64,000 nt of DNA from Cloacibacillus evryensis DSM 19522 (GCF_000585335.1 NZ_KK073872.1:62001-126000); one strand, 5' to 3'; shown: positions 1-8,849, counted from the stretch's first letter. Program-made: numbers and translations. Notes: generated by a model from the letters alone, not told the origin.

Positions 1-1
1 G

Positions 2-121
2 GAACCGTGGTGCAGCCCGGCGATACGCGTCTACCGCGGCAACTTCGCCGCCTACATGGACGGCGAGACCAACCGCGGCGTGATCGTCGACAAAGACATG
101 GGAGAAGAGAACGGCGGCTGA
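2..121 (+). CDS. C-terminal end of an unrecognised protein (partial)
   Basis: The window opens inside a plus-strand gene. Reading from base 2 gives 39 residues ending in EENGG and a TGA at 119-121. Visible pieces are PWCSPAIRVYRGNF and MDGETNRGVIVDKD, and I recognise no family from so short a tail. A strong intrinsic terminator begins about 20 nt after the stop, so this is the last gene of its transcript. It runs toward, and is separate from, the minus-strand IclR gene that follows. Codon choice (GC-rich third positions) matches the neighbouring native genes, which supports real coding. Confidence 0.6.
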   Translation, partial: EPWCSPAIRVYRGNFAAYMDGETNRGVIVDKDMGEENGG

Positions 122-141
122 CGGCAAAAATTTTAAGCGGC

Positions 142-190
142 GGCCCCGGCCGAGCCACCCCCAAAGGGAGGCGCGGCCGGGGCCGTTGTT
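142..190 (+). terminator. Intrinsic terminator after the partial gene
   Basis: A perfect 11-bp stem pairs GGCCCCGGCCG (142-152) with CGGCCGGGGCC (174-184) around a 21-nt loop, followed by the T-rich GTTGTTT. It lies just after the stop codon at 121 and also ends the convergent side of the iclR gene. Confidence 0.85.
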
Positions 191-285
191 TGGCCGCGGC
201 GACATTCACGATATGCCGCGATACAGGCGTTGACTGATTCCGCCATCTAAACGCGGCAATACCGTCTGCTCCGCATAGGTAAAAA

Positions 286-1071
286 TCAATCCATACCTAC
301 CCTGAACGATTCCTCCACGCGTCTGCACGCCGAGATCAGGGCCGGCGCGACTTCGAACATCCGTTTTTCCGTGAAGCGGAACGACGGCCCCGCGACGCTG
401 ATGAAAGCCACCGGCCTCTTATCATATATTATCGGCGCCGACACGCCGTTTTCTGATTCGCTGAGTTCGCTGAGGATCATTCCGAAACCGCGTTCCCGCG
501 TTTTGTTTATCTCTTCGATAAGCTGTTCCCTGTCCGTGATGGTCTGCGGTGTGAAGGGCGGCCGCGGGAGGGCGAGAAACTTTTCCAGCTCCGCCTCGGA
601 AAGGAAGCTCAGCGCCATCTTGCCGTTCGAGGTCCCGTAGAGCGGCGATGTGGTGTTAATGTAATCCCGCAGCCGTATCGAGAGCGGCGACTGCACCTGC
701 GCGATGGTGACAGTGCAGTTATACTTCGGCACCGCCAGAAGCACTGATTCCTGCGTGATCTCCGCAAGCTCTTCCATCGCCTGACGGGAATGCCTGATGA
801 TCGGTTCGTTTTGCGCCGCCGCGTCCGCGCAAAGCAAAACGGAGCTCAATCCGAGCTGGTAACATTTTGTCGAAACGTCGCGGTCTATAAAGCCGTTATT
901 CACGAGCGTTGACAAAAGCCGCCACGCCGTGGTCCTGTTGAGCTCAAACTCCTGGCATATCAAACCTATAGGCACAGGCCCCTTTTCCGCCGCAATATAC
1001 TTGAGTATCTGCAGCGCCCTGTCCGCCGTCTGCGCGCCGCCTGCCGCGCAGGCGGGCTTGTCCTTGTTCAA
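286..1071 (-). CDS. IclR-family transcriptional regulator
   Basis: About 261 residues. The N-terminal winged helix-turn-helix (roughly residues 15-75) contains ADRALQILKYIA and LNRTTAWRLLSTLV. The C-terminal IclR effector domain carries YGTSNGKMALSF and ends near ALISACRRVEESF. IclR proteins are dimeric repressors or activators that usually sense a small organic acid of the pathway they control. The frame stays open to a TTG at 1092, but that codon has no ribosome site. I prefer the TTG at 1071, which has GGGGG five to ten bases upstream. The gene diverges from nfnA and the catabolic cluster, so it is the obvious candidate regulator of that cluster. The effector is unknown. Confidence 0.88.
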   Translation of the reverse strand: MNKDKPACAAGGAQTADRALQILKYIAAEKGPVPIGLICQEFELNRTTAWRLLSTLVNNGFIDRDVSTKCYQLGLSSVLLCADAAAQNEPIIRHSRQAMEELAEITQESVLLAVPKYNCTVTIAQVQSPLSIRLRDYINTTSPLYGTSNGKMALSFLSEAELEKFLALPRPPFTPQTITDREQLIEEINKTRERGFGMILSELSESENGVSAPIIYDKRPVAFISVAGPSFRFTEKRMFEVAPALISACRRVEESFRVGMD

Positions 1072-1304
1072 AAGCACACCCCCACAACACAATTTAGTTT
1101 ATTCTAATACAGAGGGGGCCTTTTGAAAACAGAACGTTTGCGCAGAACAAATCATATGATAAAGTTGCCGCGATATGAATTGTTCATAGGCGAAACGCTC
1201 TCTTCCTACAGCCCTGACGGCAGCCGTCCGCACACGGCGCGGGATGAGATACCCTTGTTGCATTTTTTGTTTCAATAAAAACGACTTACAAAAAACGCTC
1301 TGCA

Positions 1305-1380
1305 TTGACAAACAAAAGCTGCAATGATAATATCACATTATTTCAAATAACGCACTATATATTTATATATTGAACATATA
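1305..1380 (+). promoter_or_regulatory. nfnA promoter plus conserved downstream element (candidate IclR operator), copy 1
   Basis: The -35 TTGACA (1305-1310), a 17-nt spacer and the -10 TAATAT (1328-1333) form a near-consensus sigma-70 promoter. From 1341 it continues TTTCAAATAACGCA, an AT-rich run and TTGAACATATA, with TTCA and TGAA half-sites facing each other. The same layout recurs base for base at 4005-4080. Transcription would start near 1340, leaving a leader of about 270 nt before nfnA. The rest of the 520-bp gap (1093-1304 and 1381-1612) is AT-rich; I see no gene in it and only a weak TAGAAT -10 for iclR on the other strand. Confidence 0.65.
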
Positions 1381-1612
1381 AAAATAAGAACGATAAAAAT
1401 CGATAGCAACCAAGATAAGGAAACGGCAAATATATCGTTCGGAACGGCGTTTGTTCCGATTCTATCACATATGCGCAATGTAAATATATTTAAAATTTAA
1501 CGCCGTAAAACTTTTGAAAGTTTAATATGGATAGACAACGGCGGCCCAAAATCACGCTGCGCGCGGGCGGAGTCGCGATTTTTTAAGAATATATACTTAG
1601 AGGAGGTACATC

Positions 1613-2458
1613 ATGTTCAAAATCGTATCAAAGCAAAAGCTTGCGCCGAAAGAATTCGACATCTGGGTCGAAGCTCCGCGCATCGCCGACCACGCGAAGG
1701 CGGGACAATTCGTCGTACTGCGCGTCAATGACCATGGAGAGAGAATACCGCTCACCATCGCCGATTATGACACCGAAAAGGGGCTTATCCGCCTCATCTT
1801 CCAGGTCGTCGGCAAGACGACCGCGGCGATGTCGGGCCTCAATGTCGGCGACTGCATCCAGGACATCTCCGGCCCTCTCGGCTCGCCGAGCGAGATCGAG
1901 AACTACGGCACGGTCCTCATGGTCGGAGGCGGCGTAGGCATCGCGGCCCTCTACCCCATCATCAAAGCCCTCAAGCTCGCCGGCAACAAAGTCATCACCA
2001 TCCTCGGCGGACGCACCTCGGACCTCGTCATCATGAAAGACGAATGCCGTAAGTATTCCGACGAACTCATCATCACCACCGACGACGGCTCCGAAGGCAT
2101 GAAGGGCGTCGTCACCGAAGCGATGAAGATGGTGGTCGAGCGCGGCGACAAGATCGACCGTTCATGGTGCATCGGCCCCTCGATCATGATGAAATTCGGC
2201 ACCAAGGCCGCGAAAGAACTCGGCCTGCCGATATGGGTGTCGCTCAACCCCCTGATGGTCGACGGCACAGGCATGTGCGGCTGCTGCCGCGTAACGGTCG
2301 ACGGCAAAATATTCTTCGCCTGCGTCGACGGTCCTGAATTTGACGGGCACAAGGTCAACTGGGACGAGTTCATGAGCCGCCTCCGTCAGTATAAAGATGA
2401 AGAAAAAATCTCAATGGAAAAATATGAAGCAGAAGTAGGTGAACCGACATGGCTGTAA
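1613..2458 (+). CDS. nfnA: NfnA-type FAD/[2Fe-2S] subunit of NADH-dependent ferredoxin:NADP+ oxidoreductase
   Basis: 281 residues. The N-terminal FAD-binding beta-barrel (about 1-95) holds RIPLTIADYD. The NAD-binding fold follows with VLMVGGGVGIAALYPI (about 101-116). A C-terminal cysteine set MCGCCRVTV and FACVDGPEF (about 221-243) binds a [2Fe-2S] cluster, as in dihydroorotate dehydrogenase electron-transfer subunits. In the Nfn family this subunit exchanges electrons with NAD(H) and the large subunit handles NADP(H) and ferredoxin by flavin bifurcation. The start ATG is preceded by AGAGGAGG. Its stop overlaps the nfnB start by 10 bp, implying coupled translation. An alternative name for the same fold is the small subunit of a sulfide dehydrogenase-like enzyme (SudB). 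Confidence 0.88.
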   Translation: MFKIVSKQKLAPKEFDIWVEAPRIADHAKAGQFVVLRVNDHGERIPLTIADYDTEKGLIRLIFQVVGKTTAAMSGLNVGDCIQDISGPLGSPSEIENYGTVLMVGGGVGIAALYPIIKALKLAGNKVITILGGRTSDLVIMKDECRKYSDELIITTDDGSEGMKGVVTEAMKMVVERGDKIDRSWCIGPSIMMKFGTKAAKELGLPIWVSLNPLMVDGTGMCGCCRVTVDGKIFFACVDGPEFDGHKVNWDEFMSRLRQYKDEEKISMEKYEAEVGEPTWL

Positions 2459-3857
2459 CATTCTCAAAGTGGAAGACCCCCATCAAAGAGCAGGACGCCG
2501 AAGTACGCAAAGGCAACTTCGGCGAAGTCTGCCTCGGCTACTCCCTCGAAGAGGGGACAGATAGAGGCGGGACGCTGCCCGCAGTGCAAGACGAAGCCCC
2601 TGCGTCGCCGGCTGCCCTGTCAAGATAGACATCCCCGCCTTCATCAAATGCGTCAAAGAGGGCGACATGGCCGGAGCCGCCGAAGTAATGGACAAATACA
2701 CCAACCTCCCCGCCGTCTGCGGCCGCGTATGCCCGCAGGAATCACAGTGCGAAGGCCTCTGCACAGTCGGCAAAATGAAAGACTTTGAGCCCGTCGCGAT
2801 CGGCAAACTCGAACGCCTCGTCGCCGACTGGAAATACGCGCAGGAAAACATGCAGAGCAAAGTTTACGAAGGCGAAAAGAAAGGCAAAGTCGCGGTAGTC
2901 GGCTCCGGCCCCTCGAGCCTCACAGTCGCGGGCGACCTTGCGAAAATGGGTTACGAAGTGAAGATCTTCGAGGCCCTCCACGCGGCAGGCGGCGTCCTCA
3001 TCTACGGCATCCCTGAATTCCGACTCCCCAAAAAGATCGTCAAAATGGAGATCGAGGCGATGCAGAAACTCGGCGTAGACATCGAATGCAACGTAGTCGT
3101 CGGCAAGACGATCACCATGCAGGAGATCATGGAAGAATACGACGCCTGCTACATAGCGGTCGGCGCGGGAGCCCCGCACTTCCAGGGAGTGCCCGGCACG
3201 ACGCTCAACGGCGTCTACTCCGCCTCCGAATACCTCACGAGGATCAACCTCATGCACGGCTATGAATTCCCGAAATTCGACACCCCCGCGAAAAAGGCGA
3301 AAAAAGTCGTAGTCATCGGCGGCGGCAACGTCGCGATGGACGCCGCGCGTTCCGCGAAACGCTTGGGAGCCGAAGAAGTGACGGTAGCCTACCGCCGTTC
3401 GCTCGCCGAACTTCCCGCTCGTATCGAAGAATACCACCACGCCGTTGAAGAGGGCATCATCTTCAACTGGCTGACGAACCCGACCGAATACGTAGACGAC
3501 GGCAGCGGGCAGCTCAAAGGCGTCAAATGCATCAAAATGGAACTCGGCGAACCCGACGCCTCCGGCAGACGCCGTCCCGTCCCCGTAGAAGGCAGTGAAT
3601 TCTTCATCGAGGCGGACTGCGCGATCGAAGCCATCGGACAGGGCTCTAACAAAGTGCTGCTCTCCACCTTCCCCGAAATGAAACTCAACAAATGGGGTTA
3701 CATAGAAGCCGACGAAAAGACCGGAGCGACCTCCGTCCCCGGAGTATTCGCTGGCGGAGACATCGTCACCGGAGCGGCCACCGTCATCCTCGCGATGGGC
3801 GCCGGCAAGGACGCCGCCGTCGCCATCGATAAGTACATCACGGAGAAGAAAGCCTAG
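2449..3857 (+). pseudogene. nfnB: NfnB-type large subunit (glutamate synthase small-chain-like), with two 1-base frameshifts
   Basis: The large Nfn subunit is an FAD/[4Fe-4S] protein that binds NADP(H) and passes electrons to ferredoxin. ATG 2449 overlaps the nfnA stop. The frame reads correctly to SLEE, then a GGGG run (2553-2556) shifts it, and a CCCC run (2597-2600) shifts it again. Dropping one G and one C restores EAGRCPQCKTKPCVAGCPVK followed by the long frame to 3857, about 468 residues, the normal family size. The intact part has GSGPSSLTVAGDLA, GGGNVAMDAARSAKRLG, and a C-terminal FAD motif VFAGGDIVTGAATVILAMG. Both extra bases sit in homopolymers 44 bp apart, so sequencing error and true inactivation are both open. 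From 2667 the frame is uninterrupted. Confidence 0.82.
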
Positions 3858-3879
3858 CATTTTTCCCGCGGACGATGAG

Positions 3880-3916
3880 GGTCTCCGTGCGCCTATGCGC
3901 CACGGAGGCCTTTTTT
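3880..3916 (+). terminator. Intrinsic terminator of nfnAB
   Basis: A 10-bp stem, GGTCTCCGTG (3880-3889) against CACGGAGGCC (3901-3910) with one G-T pair, is followed directly by TTTTTT. It separates the nfnAB transcript from the lyase operon, which has its own promoter at 4005. Confidence 0.88.
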
Positions 3917-4004
3917 GTCGGGAACGCCCCGCTGAGGGGGATTATTAATAAATCTAGTTACTTATATTTTGAAAACTAATATTTAGTAAAATTAAATTTT
4001 CCTA

Positions 4005-4080
4005 TTGACAAACAAAAATTGACGTGATAGCATGAGGTTGTTTCAAATAATGCATATTATATTTATATAATGAACTTATA
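4005..4080 (+). promoter_or_regulatory. Lyase operon promoter plus conserved downstream element (candidate IclR operator), copy 2
   Basis: TTGACA (4005-4010), 17-nt spacer, TAGCAT (4028-4033), then TTTCAAATAATGCA (4041-4054), an AT-rich run and AATGAACTTATA ending at 4080. The element aligns without gaps to 1305-1380. AACAAAA after the -35, TTTCAAATAA and TGAAC.TATA are all kept. A block kept this well below the -10 looks like a binding site for a shared regulator, most simply the IclR protein encoded at 286-1071. Confidence 0.65.
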
Positions 4081-4095
4081 GAGAAGGCGAAATCT

Positions 4096-5388
4096 ATGGC
4101 AAACGAGAAAAACGCTGAACGTAAAGTACTCTATGGACAACAAACAAAGCTGAATCTGGAAAATATGTCTTTTTCCGGCGAGCGGCTTTCGCGGTTTCCC
4201 GAATATATATCGGCGGCGGCGAAGGTAAAGAAGGCCTGCGCGATGGCCAACGACGGGGCGGGCTTTTTGCCGCCTGAGGTCGCAAAGAATATCTGTTCGG
4301 CCTGCGATCTGCTTATCGGCGGCGAATATAACGACCAGTTCCCCGTGGACGTCTTCCACGGCGGCGGCGGGATCGGCATCAACATGAACCTCAACGAAGT
4401 CATCGCTTCGCTTGCCGGCGGCGGCACGGCCCCGATAGACCAGGTCAACCTGAATCAGTCGACCTCCGACGTCTGCCACTCCGCGCTCCACATCACCATC
4501 GTAAATGAAATAGACCGGCTCATTCCCATTCTTGACGATTTCGCAAAAACCCTGCGCCGAAAGGCGGACGATTTCACGAATATCACGACCATTGCGAGAA
4601 CCTGCTGGCAGGACGGCCTCACGGCGTCTGTCGGCGTGCTTTTCTCCTCCTGCGCCTCGGCGCTGGAAAGGAATATCGGCAAGATCCGGGCGCTCAGAAA
4701 TGAGTTCCTGAAAGTCAATCTCGGCTGGACGGTGATCGGCACCGGAAGCGGCGCCGATGAAAGATACAGAAAGCTCGTTCTCGGCGTCCTCTGCCGGGTC
4801 ACGGGGCTTCCGCTTTCCTGGCCGGAAGATAAATGCGACGCGGCGCAGTATCCCGACGACATCGCCTCGCTCTCTTCGGAAATAGCGACGACGGCCGCCG
4901 TCCTGATGAAGCTTTCCGCGGATTTGCGCCTGCTCTCATCCGGGCCCGAGACGGGGCTGCATGAGCTCAACCTGCCGGCGGTGCAGGCGGGCTCATCCTT
5001 CTTCCCCGGCAAGGTGAACCCGGTGGTGCCGGAGATGATGATCCAGTGCGGGATGCTGATCGAGGGCAACAACGCCGTGGTAGGCAGGACGGTATCGATG
5101 GGTGAAATACATATCAACCTGTGGGAGATAATGGCGGGCTTCCTCACGCTCAAAAACATTTCCATGCTTGGCAAGGCGGCGCGCCTTCTGAACGACCGCT
5201 GCCTGAGCGGAGTAACGGTCAACGCCGATGTCTGTGAGAGATACGCGCACAGCAGCATCCCCACGATCACGGCTTTCAAAGAGAAATTTGGCTATCAGCG
5301 CATATCCGCGCTGGTCAAAGAGTTTGGTACACAAAGCGCAATAGAAAAACTAGAACAAATTGAAAGAGAGGAAAAAGGAAATGAGTGA
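4096..5388 (+). CDS. Aspartase/fumarase-superfamily lyase, divergent (lyase 1)
   Basis: 430 residues of the all-alpha lyase superfamily that eliminates an amine or alkoxide from a succinyl compound to give fumarate. The catalytic loop signature is GSSFFPGKVNP (about 299-309), with Phe where aspartases and fumarases have Met. Region 2 reads ARTCWQD where fumarase has GRTHLQD and aspartase GRTQLQD, and the NQSTSD stretch has Ser for the usual Asn. The surrounding SSGPETGLHELNLPAVQ resembles aspartase most. It is 40-50 residues shorter than typical aspartase. The start ATG follows GAGAAGG. It overlaps the aldehyde dehydrogenase start by 8 bp. The substrate is unknown; the altered active-site residues argue against plain aspartase or fumarase, and a genuine fumC lies downstream. 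Confidence 0.85.
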   Translation: MANEKNAERKVLYGQQTKLNLENMSFSGERLSRFPEYISAAAKVKKACAMANDGAGFLPPEVAKNICSACDLLIGGEYNDQFPVDVFHGGGGIGINMNLNEVIASLAGGGTAPIDQVNLNQSTSDVCHSALHITIVNEIDRLIPILDDFAKTLRRKADDFTNITTIARTCWQDGLTASVGVLFSSCASALERNIGKIRALRNEFLKVNLGWTVIGTGSGADERYRKLVLGVLCRVTGLPLSWPEDKCDAAQYPDDIASLSSEIATTAAVLMKLSADLRLLSSGPETGLHELNLPAVQAGSSFFPGKVNPVVPEMMIQCGMLIEGNNAVVGRTVSMGEIHINLWEIMAGFLTLKNISMLGKAARLLNDRCLSGVTVNADVCERYAHSSIPTITAFKEKFGYQRISALVKEFGTQSAIEKLEQIEREEKGNE

Positions 5389-6871
5389 ATTTGCTCCTAA
5401 AAGGGAATGGGCAAAAGAATGGCTTAAGGATGTGAAGTCGCTGTACATCGGCGGCCAGTGGGTCAAGGGGCATGGCAACACCTTCCAGTCGTCGAACCCC
5501 GCCACCGGCGAGGTGAACGGCACTCTGGCGGCCGCCTCGGCCGAAGATGTCGACGCCGCCGCCAGGGCGGCGAGAAAAGCTTTTGAGGGCGACTGGACGA
5601 AGTCGATCTCCAACAAAGAGCGCGGCATCATCATGCGCAAGCTCGCCCAGCTCGTCAGGGACCATGTTTCTGAACTCGCCACCATCGAAACGATGGACAA
5701 CGGCAAGCTCTTCTCCGAAGCGTGCGAGGACGCCGTGAACGTCGCGGACTTCTTTGATTATTACGCAGGCTGGACTGACAAGATCTACGGCGAAGTGAAC
5801 CCCGTCTCCAACGGCTATTTCTCGTACACGAGACGCGAGCCAGTCGGCGTCTGCGCGCAGATCATCCCGTGGAATTACCCGCTCGACATGGCGGGCTACA
5901 AACTCGGCCCCGCGCTCGCGGCCGGCAATACGCTGATCATGAAGCCGTCGGGAATCACCTCTTTTTCCCTCGTGCGCCTCTATGAGATATTCGACGAGGC
6001 GGGAGTACTTCCTCCCGGAGTAATGAACCTCATCGTTGGCCGCGGCGCGGTCGGCTCGCTGCTCACCAGCCACAGCGATATCGACAAGGCCGCCTTTACG
6101 GGCAGCACCGAGGTCGGCCGCAGCCTTGTACGCGACTCGGCCAACTCCAACCTCAAGACGCTGAGTCTTGAGCTCGGCGGAAAATCAGCGAACATCATCT
6201 TTGCCGACGCCCCCGACATGGCCTGGGCCATCGAGCGTTCGTTCGTGGCGATGTTCTCCGGCAAGGGAGAGAAGTGCTCCGAGCCGACGCGCCTCTTCGT
6301 CGAGCGCCCGGTCTACAAGCAGGTCCTTGAGGGACTTGCGGAGCAGTATAAGAAGTGGAAGGTCGGCGATCCCTTCAACCCCGAAAACAATCAGGGCGCG
6401 CAGGTCTCCGAAGAGCATTTCAATTCCATCATGAAGTACATCGAGATCGGCAAAAAGGAAGGCGGACGCGTGATATGCGGCGGCGGACGCAACGTCGAGG
6501 GCGCGAACGCGAAAGGCTTCTTCATTGACCCGACGATCTTCGCCGACTGCACGAATGAGATGCGTATCGCTCGCGAAGAGATATTCGGCCCCGTGCTCAC
6601 GGTCATCCCCTTCGATACGGAGGATGAGGCGGTGCGTATGGCCAACGATTCCACCTATGGACTTGCCGCCGGCTTCTGGACCAACGACGTCAAGAGGACG
6701 CAGCGCGTCGCGAACGCCCTGCAGGCCGGACAGATCTTCATCAACAAATACGGCTGCTACGATCCTGCGAGCCCCTTCGGCGGCTACAAGGAGAGCGGCT
6801 GGGGCAGAGAATGCGGCGCTCGCTCGCTCGAGCTTTACACCAAGGCGAAGGCGATCTGGTACGCGTTTTAA
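5381..6871 (+). CDS. NAD(P)-dependent aldehyde dehydrogenase, betaine-aldehyde dehydrogenase-like
   Basis: 496 residues. The fold is that of the ALDH superfamily, which oxidises aldehydes to acids with NAD(P)+. Key residues seen: oxyanion Asn in PWNYP (about 165), cofactor Lys in MKPSG (188), FTGSTEVGR, general-base Glu in LELGGKS (264), and nucleophile Cys in GKGEKCSEPTR (299). The usual GQxCxAGTR around the cysteine is altered to GEKCSEPTR. It ends with FGGYKESGWGRECG, typical of this family. The ATG at 5381 is chosen because GAGAGG lies eight bases before it, and it overlaps the lyase stop by 8 bp (ATGAGTGA), so the two are co-translated. The aldehyde is unknown; the following alcohol dehydrogenase probably supplies it. 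Confidence 0.92.
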   Translation: MSEFAPKREWAKEWLKDVKSLYIGGQWVKGHGNTFQSSNPATGEVNGTLAAASAEDVDAAARAARKAFEGDWTKSISNKERGIIMRKLAQLVRDHVSELATIETMDNGKLFSEACEDAVNVADFFDYYAGWTDKIYGEVNPVSNGYFSYTRREPVGVCAQIIPWNYPLDMAGYKLGPALAAGNTLIMKPSGITSFSLVRLYEIFDEAGVLPPGVMNLIVGRGAVGSLLTSHSDIDKAAFTGSTEVGRSLVRDSANSNLKTLSLELGGKSANIIFADAPDMAWAIERSFVAMFSGKGEKCSEPTRLFVERPVYKQVLEGLAEQYKKWKVGDPFNPENNQGAQVSEEHFNSIMKYIEIGKKEGGRVICGGGRNVEGANAKGFFIDPTIFADCTNEMRIAREEIFGPVLTVIPFDTEDEAVRMANDSTYGLAAGFWTNDVKRTQRVANALQAGQIFINKYGCYDPASPFGGYKESGWGRECGARSLELYTKAKAIWYAF

Positions 6872-6934
6872 CGGGTAAACAAAGAGCTGTTCAGGATCAT
6901 AAAAATCAAAAATTTTGAAAGGCAGGATAAGATC

Positions 6935-8053
6935 ATGAAAATTAAAGCAGCGGTAATGACGGCGGTAGGAAAACCTCTGGAAATTCGCGAAGTCGAACTC
7001 GACAAGCCGAAATCAAACGAAGTCCTTGTTAAAATATTAGCGACAGCCATCTGCCACAGCGACCTTAACACGCTGAACGACGAAACGACCCCGATCCCGC
7101 AGGTCCTCGGACACGAGGGCGCCGGCATCGTCGTCGAGACCGGCGAAAGCGTCAAGACCTGCAAAAAGGGCGACTTCGTGACGCTCTCATGGGTACCCTA
7201 CTGCGGGACCTGCGCCTTCTGCCGCGCGGGCAAAGTAAACCTCTGTGAATCAGCCTTCGGGCCGATGTTCGGCGGAACGCTCATGGATGGTACGTCGCGC
7301 CTGCACCTCGACGGCAAGCCCGCCTATCACATGTCGCTCCTTTCCACCTTCGCGGAATATACGGTCGTCCCTGAAATGAGCTGCATCCCCATGCCCGAGG
7401 GCATGCCCGCGGCGCCGGCCTGCATGATCGGCTGCGGAGTCGCCACCGGATACGGCGCGGCGGTCTGCGCGGCGCAGGTGCGTCCCGCCTCCTCCGTCGC
7501 GGTCTTCGGCATCGGCGGCGTCGGCATCAACGCCATCCAGGGCTCGCGCGTCTGCGGAGCGAGCCAGATCATCGCCTGCGACATCAAGGACGATAACCTT
7601 GAACTCTCGAAGAAGTACGGAGCGACACATACGATCAACACGAAAAACGTCGCCGACGTCCCGCAGGCGATCAGAGACCTCACCGAGGGTCTCGGCGTCG
7701 AATACGCCATCGACTGCACCGGCAATACGAAAGTTGGCGCGATGGCCTTCATGAGCACGAGGAAGGGCGCTACGACGGTAGTCATCGGAGCCTATCCCGC
7801 GGACGGCAAGCTCGAGCTTCCCGCCGGCGGATTCCACCGTTACGGCAGAATACTCCGCGGCAGCTTCTACGGCGACGTGAATCCTTTCCAGGACTTCCCG
7901 CGCATCGGACAGCTCTATCTTGACGGGAAATACGACCTTGACAGCCTTCTCATCAAAAAGATCAAGCTGGAGGACATCAACGAGGCCTTCGACGCGTTCC
8001 ACGATCCGAACGCGAAGAACATGGGCCGTTATGTAATCGAATTCGATAAGTAA
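6935..8053 (+). CDS. Zinc-dependent alcohol dehydrogenase (MDR superfamily, class III-like)
   Basis: 372 residues. Catalytic zinc ligands are Cys in AICHSD (about 40), His-Glu in LGHEGAG (60-61) and Cys in MIGCGVATGYGA. The structural-zinc lobe CGTCAFCRAGKVNLC (90-104) is complete. The Rossmann motif VFGIGGVGINAIQG is followed by Asp in IACDIKDD, which predicts a preference for NAD+ over NADP+. The family oxidises alcohols to aldehydes or the reverse. It follows the aldehyde dehydrogenase by 63 bp with its own GGCAGG ribosome site, so the pair could take an alcohol to the acid. The actual alcohol is not evident from sequence. Confidence 0.92.
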   Translation: MKIKAAVMTAVGKPLEIREVELDKPKSNEVLVKILATAICHSDLNTLNDETTPIPQVLGHEGAGIVVETGESVKTCKKGDFVTLSWVPYCGTCAFCRAGKVNLCESAFGPMFGGTLMDGTSRLHLDGKPAYHMSLLSTFAEYTVVPEMSCIPMPEGMPAAPACMIGCGVATGYGAAVCAAQVRPASSVAVFGIGGVGINAIQGSRVCGASQIIACDIKDDNLELSKKYGATHTINTKNVADVPQAIRDLTEGLGVEYAIDCTGNTKVGAMAFMSTRKGATTVVIGAYPADGKLELPAGGFHRYGRILRGSFYGDVNPFQDFPRIGQLYLDGKYDLDSLLIKKIKLEDINEAFDAFHDPNAKNMGRYVIEFDK

Positions 8054-8065
8054 ATAAATGACCGT

Positions 8066-8118
8066 CATGCCGGCCGGCGGCCCCGCTTTTGAGGGAAGCG
8101 CCGCCGCCGGCCGGCATG
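8066..8118 (+). other. Long perfect hairpin between the alcohol dehydrogenase and lyase 2 genes
   Basis: CATGCCGGCCGGCGGC (8066-8081) pairs perfectly over 16 bp with 8103-8118. The 21-nt loop has a short CGCTTTTGAGGGAAGCG element. No T-run follows, so it is not a classical terminator. It may stabilise the upstream mRNA or reduce read-through. Confidence 0.6.
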
Positions 8119-8849
8119 GCCCGGTCTTGTCCCTGTGTGGAGGATGGGTTGCTATGAGCAGAAGGGAACATGATTTTCTAGGCGAAATGGAAATAGACGA
8201 TTCCGTCTATTACGGGATACAGACGATCCGCGGTATCGCCATGAGCGACGTCGACCCGGCGACGCTGGAGCGTGACGCTCCGGAACTGGCGCGGGCGATG
8301 GTCACGATAAAAAAGGCCGCCGCGCTCGCCAACAGCTCTCTCGGCGCGCTCGACGCCGCCGTCGCTAAGGCGGTATGCGGCGCCTGCGACGAAATACTCG
8401 GCGGTACCCTGAAGGGGCAGTTCCCCATGCGGCTTTTGAGCGGCGGCGGCGGGGTCTCCATACACATGAACGTGAACGAGGTCATCGCGAACAGGGCCAA
8501 CGAAATACTCTGCGGCAAAAAGGGTTACGATCTCGTCCACCCGAACACGCACGTCAACATGGGGCAGTCTACGAACGACGTAGTGCCATCGGCGATCCAT
8601 ATCTCGCTCTACTGGATGCTTGGGCCCCTGGTTGAGAATTTAAAGACCGCTTCTGAAATTTTACGTGAGAAATCCATTGAATTCAAAGATGTTGTAAAGC
8701 TTGGCAGGACCTGCCTTCAGGACGCCATGCCGGTAACGCTGGGGCAGGAATTTTCCGGCTATGCGGACCTTATCGCGCGTCAGGCCGCGTCGGTGGAAAG
8801 GGTGCGGCGCGAGTGCCTCAGCCTTCCGCTCGGCGCCACCGCGGTCGGC

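Noticed and set aside
2742-3860. Long open frame antisense to nfnB (372 codons)
   Set aside because: Composition is dominated by repeated Gly, Asp, Val and Phe, as expected from the reverse of a GC-rich gene with strong third-position bias. It matches no family, and the opposite strand encodes a clear Nfn subunit.
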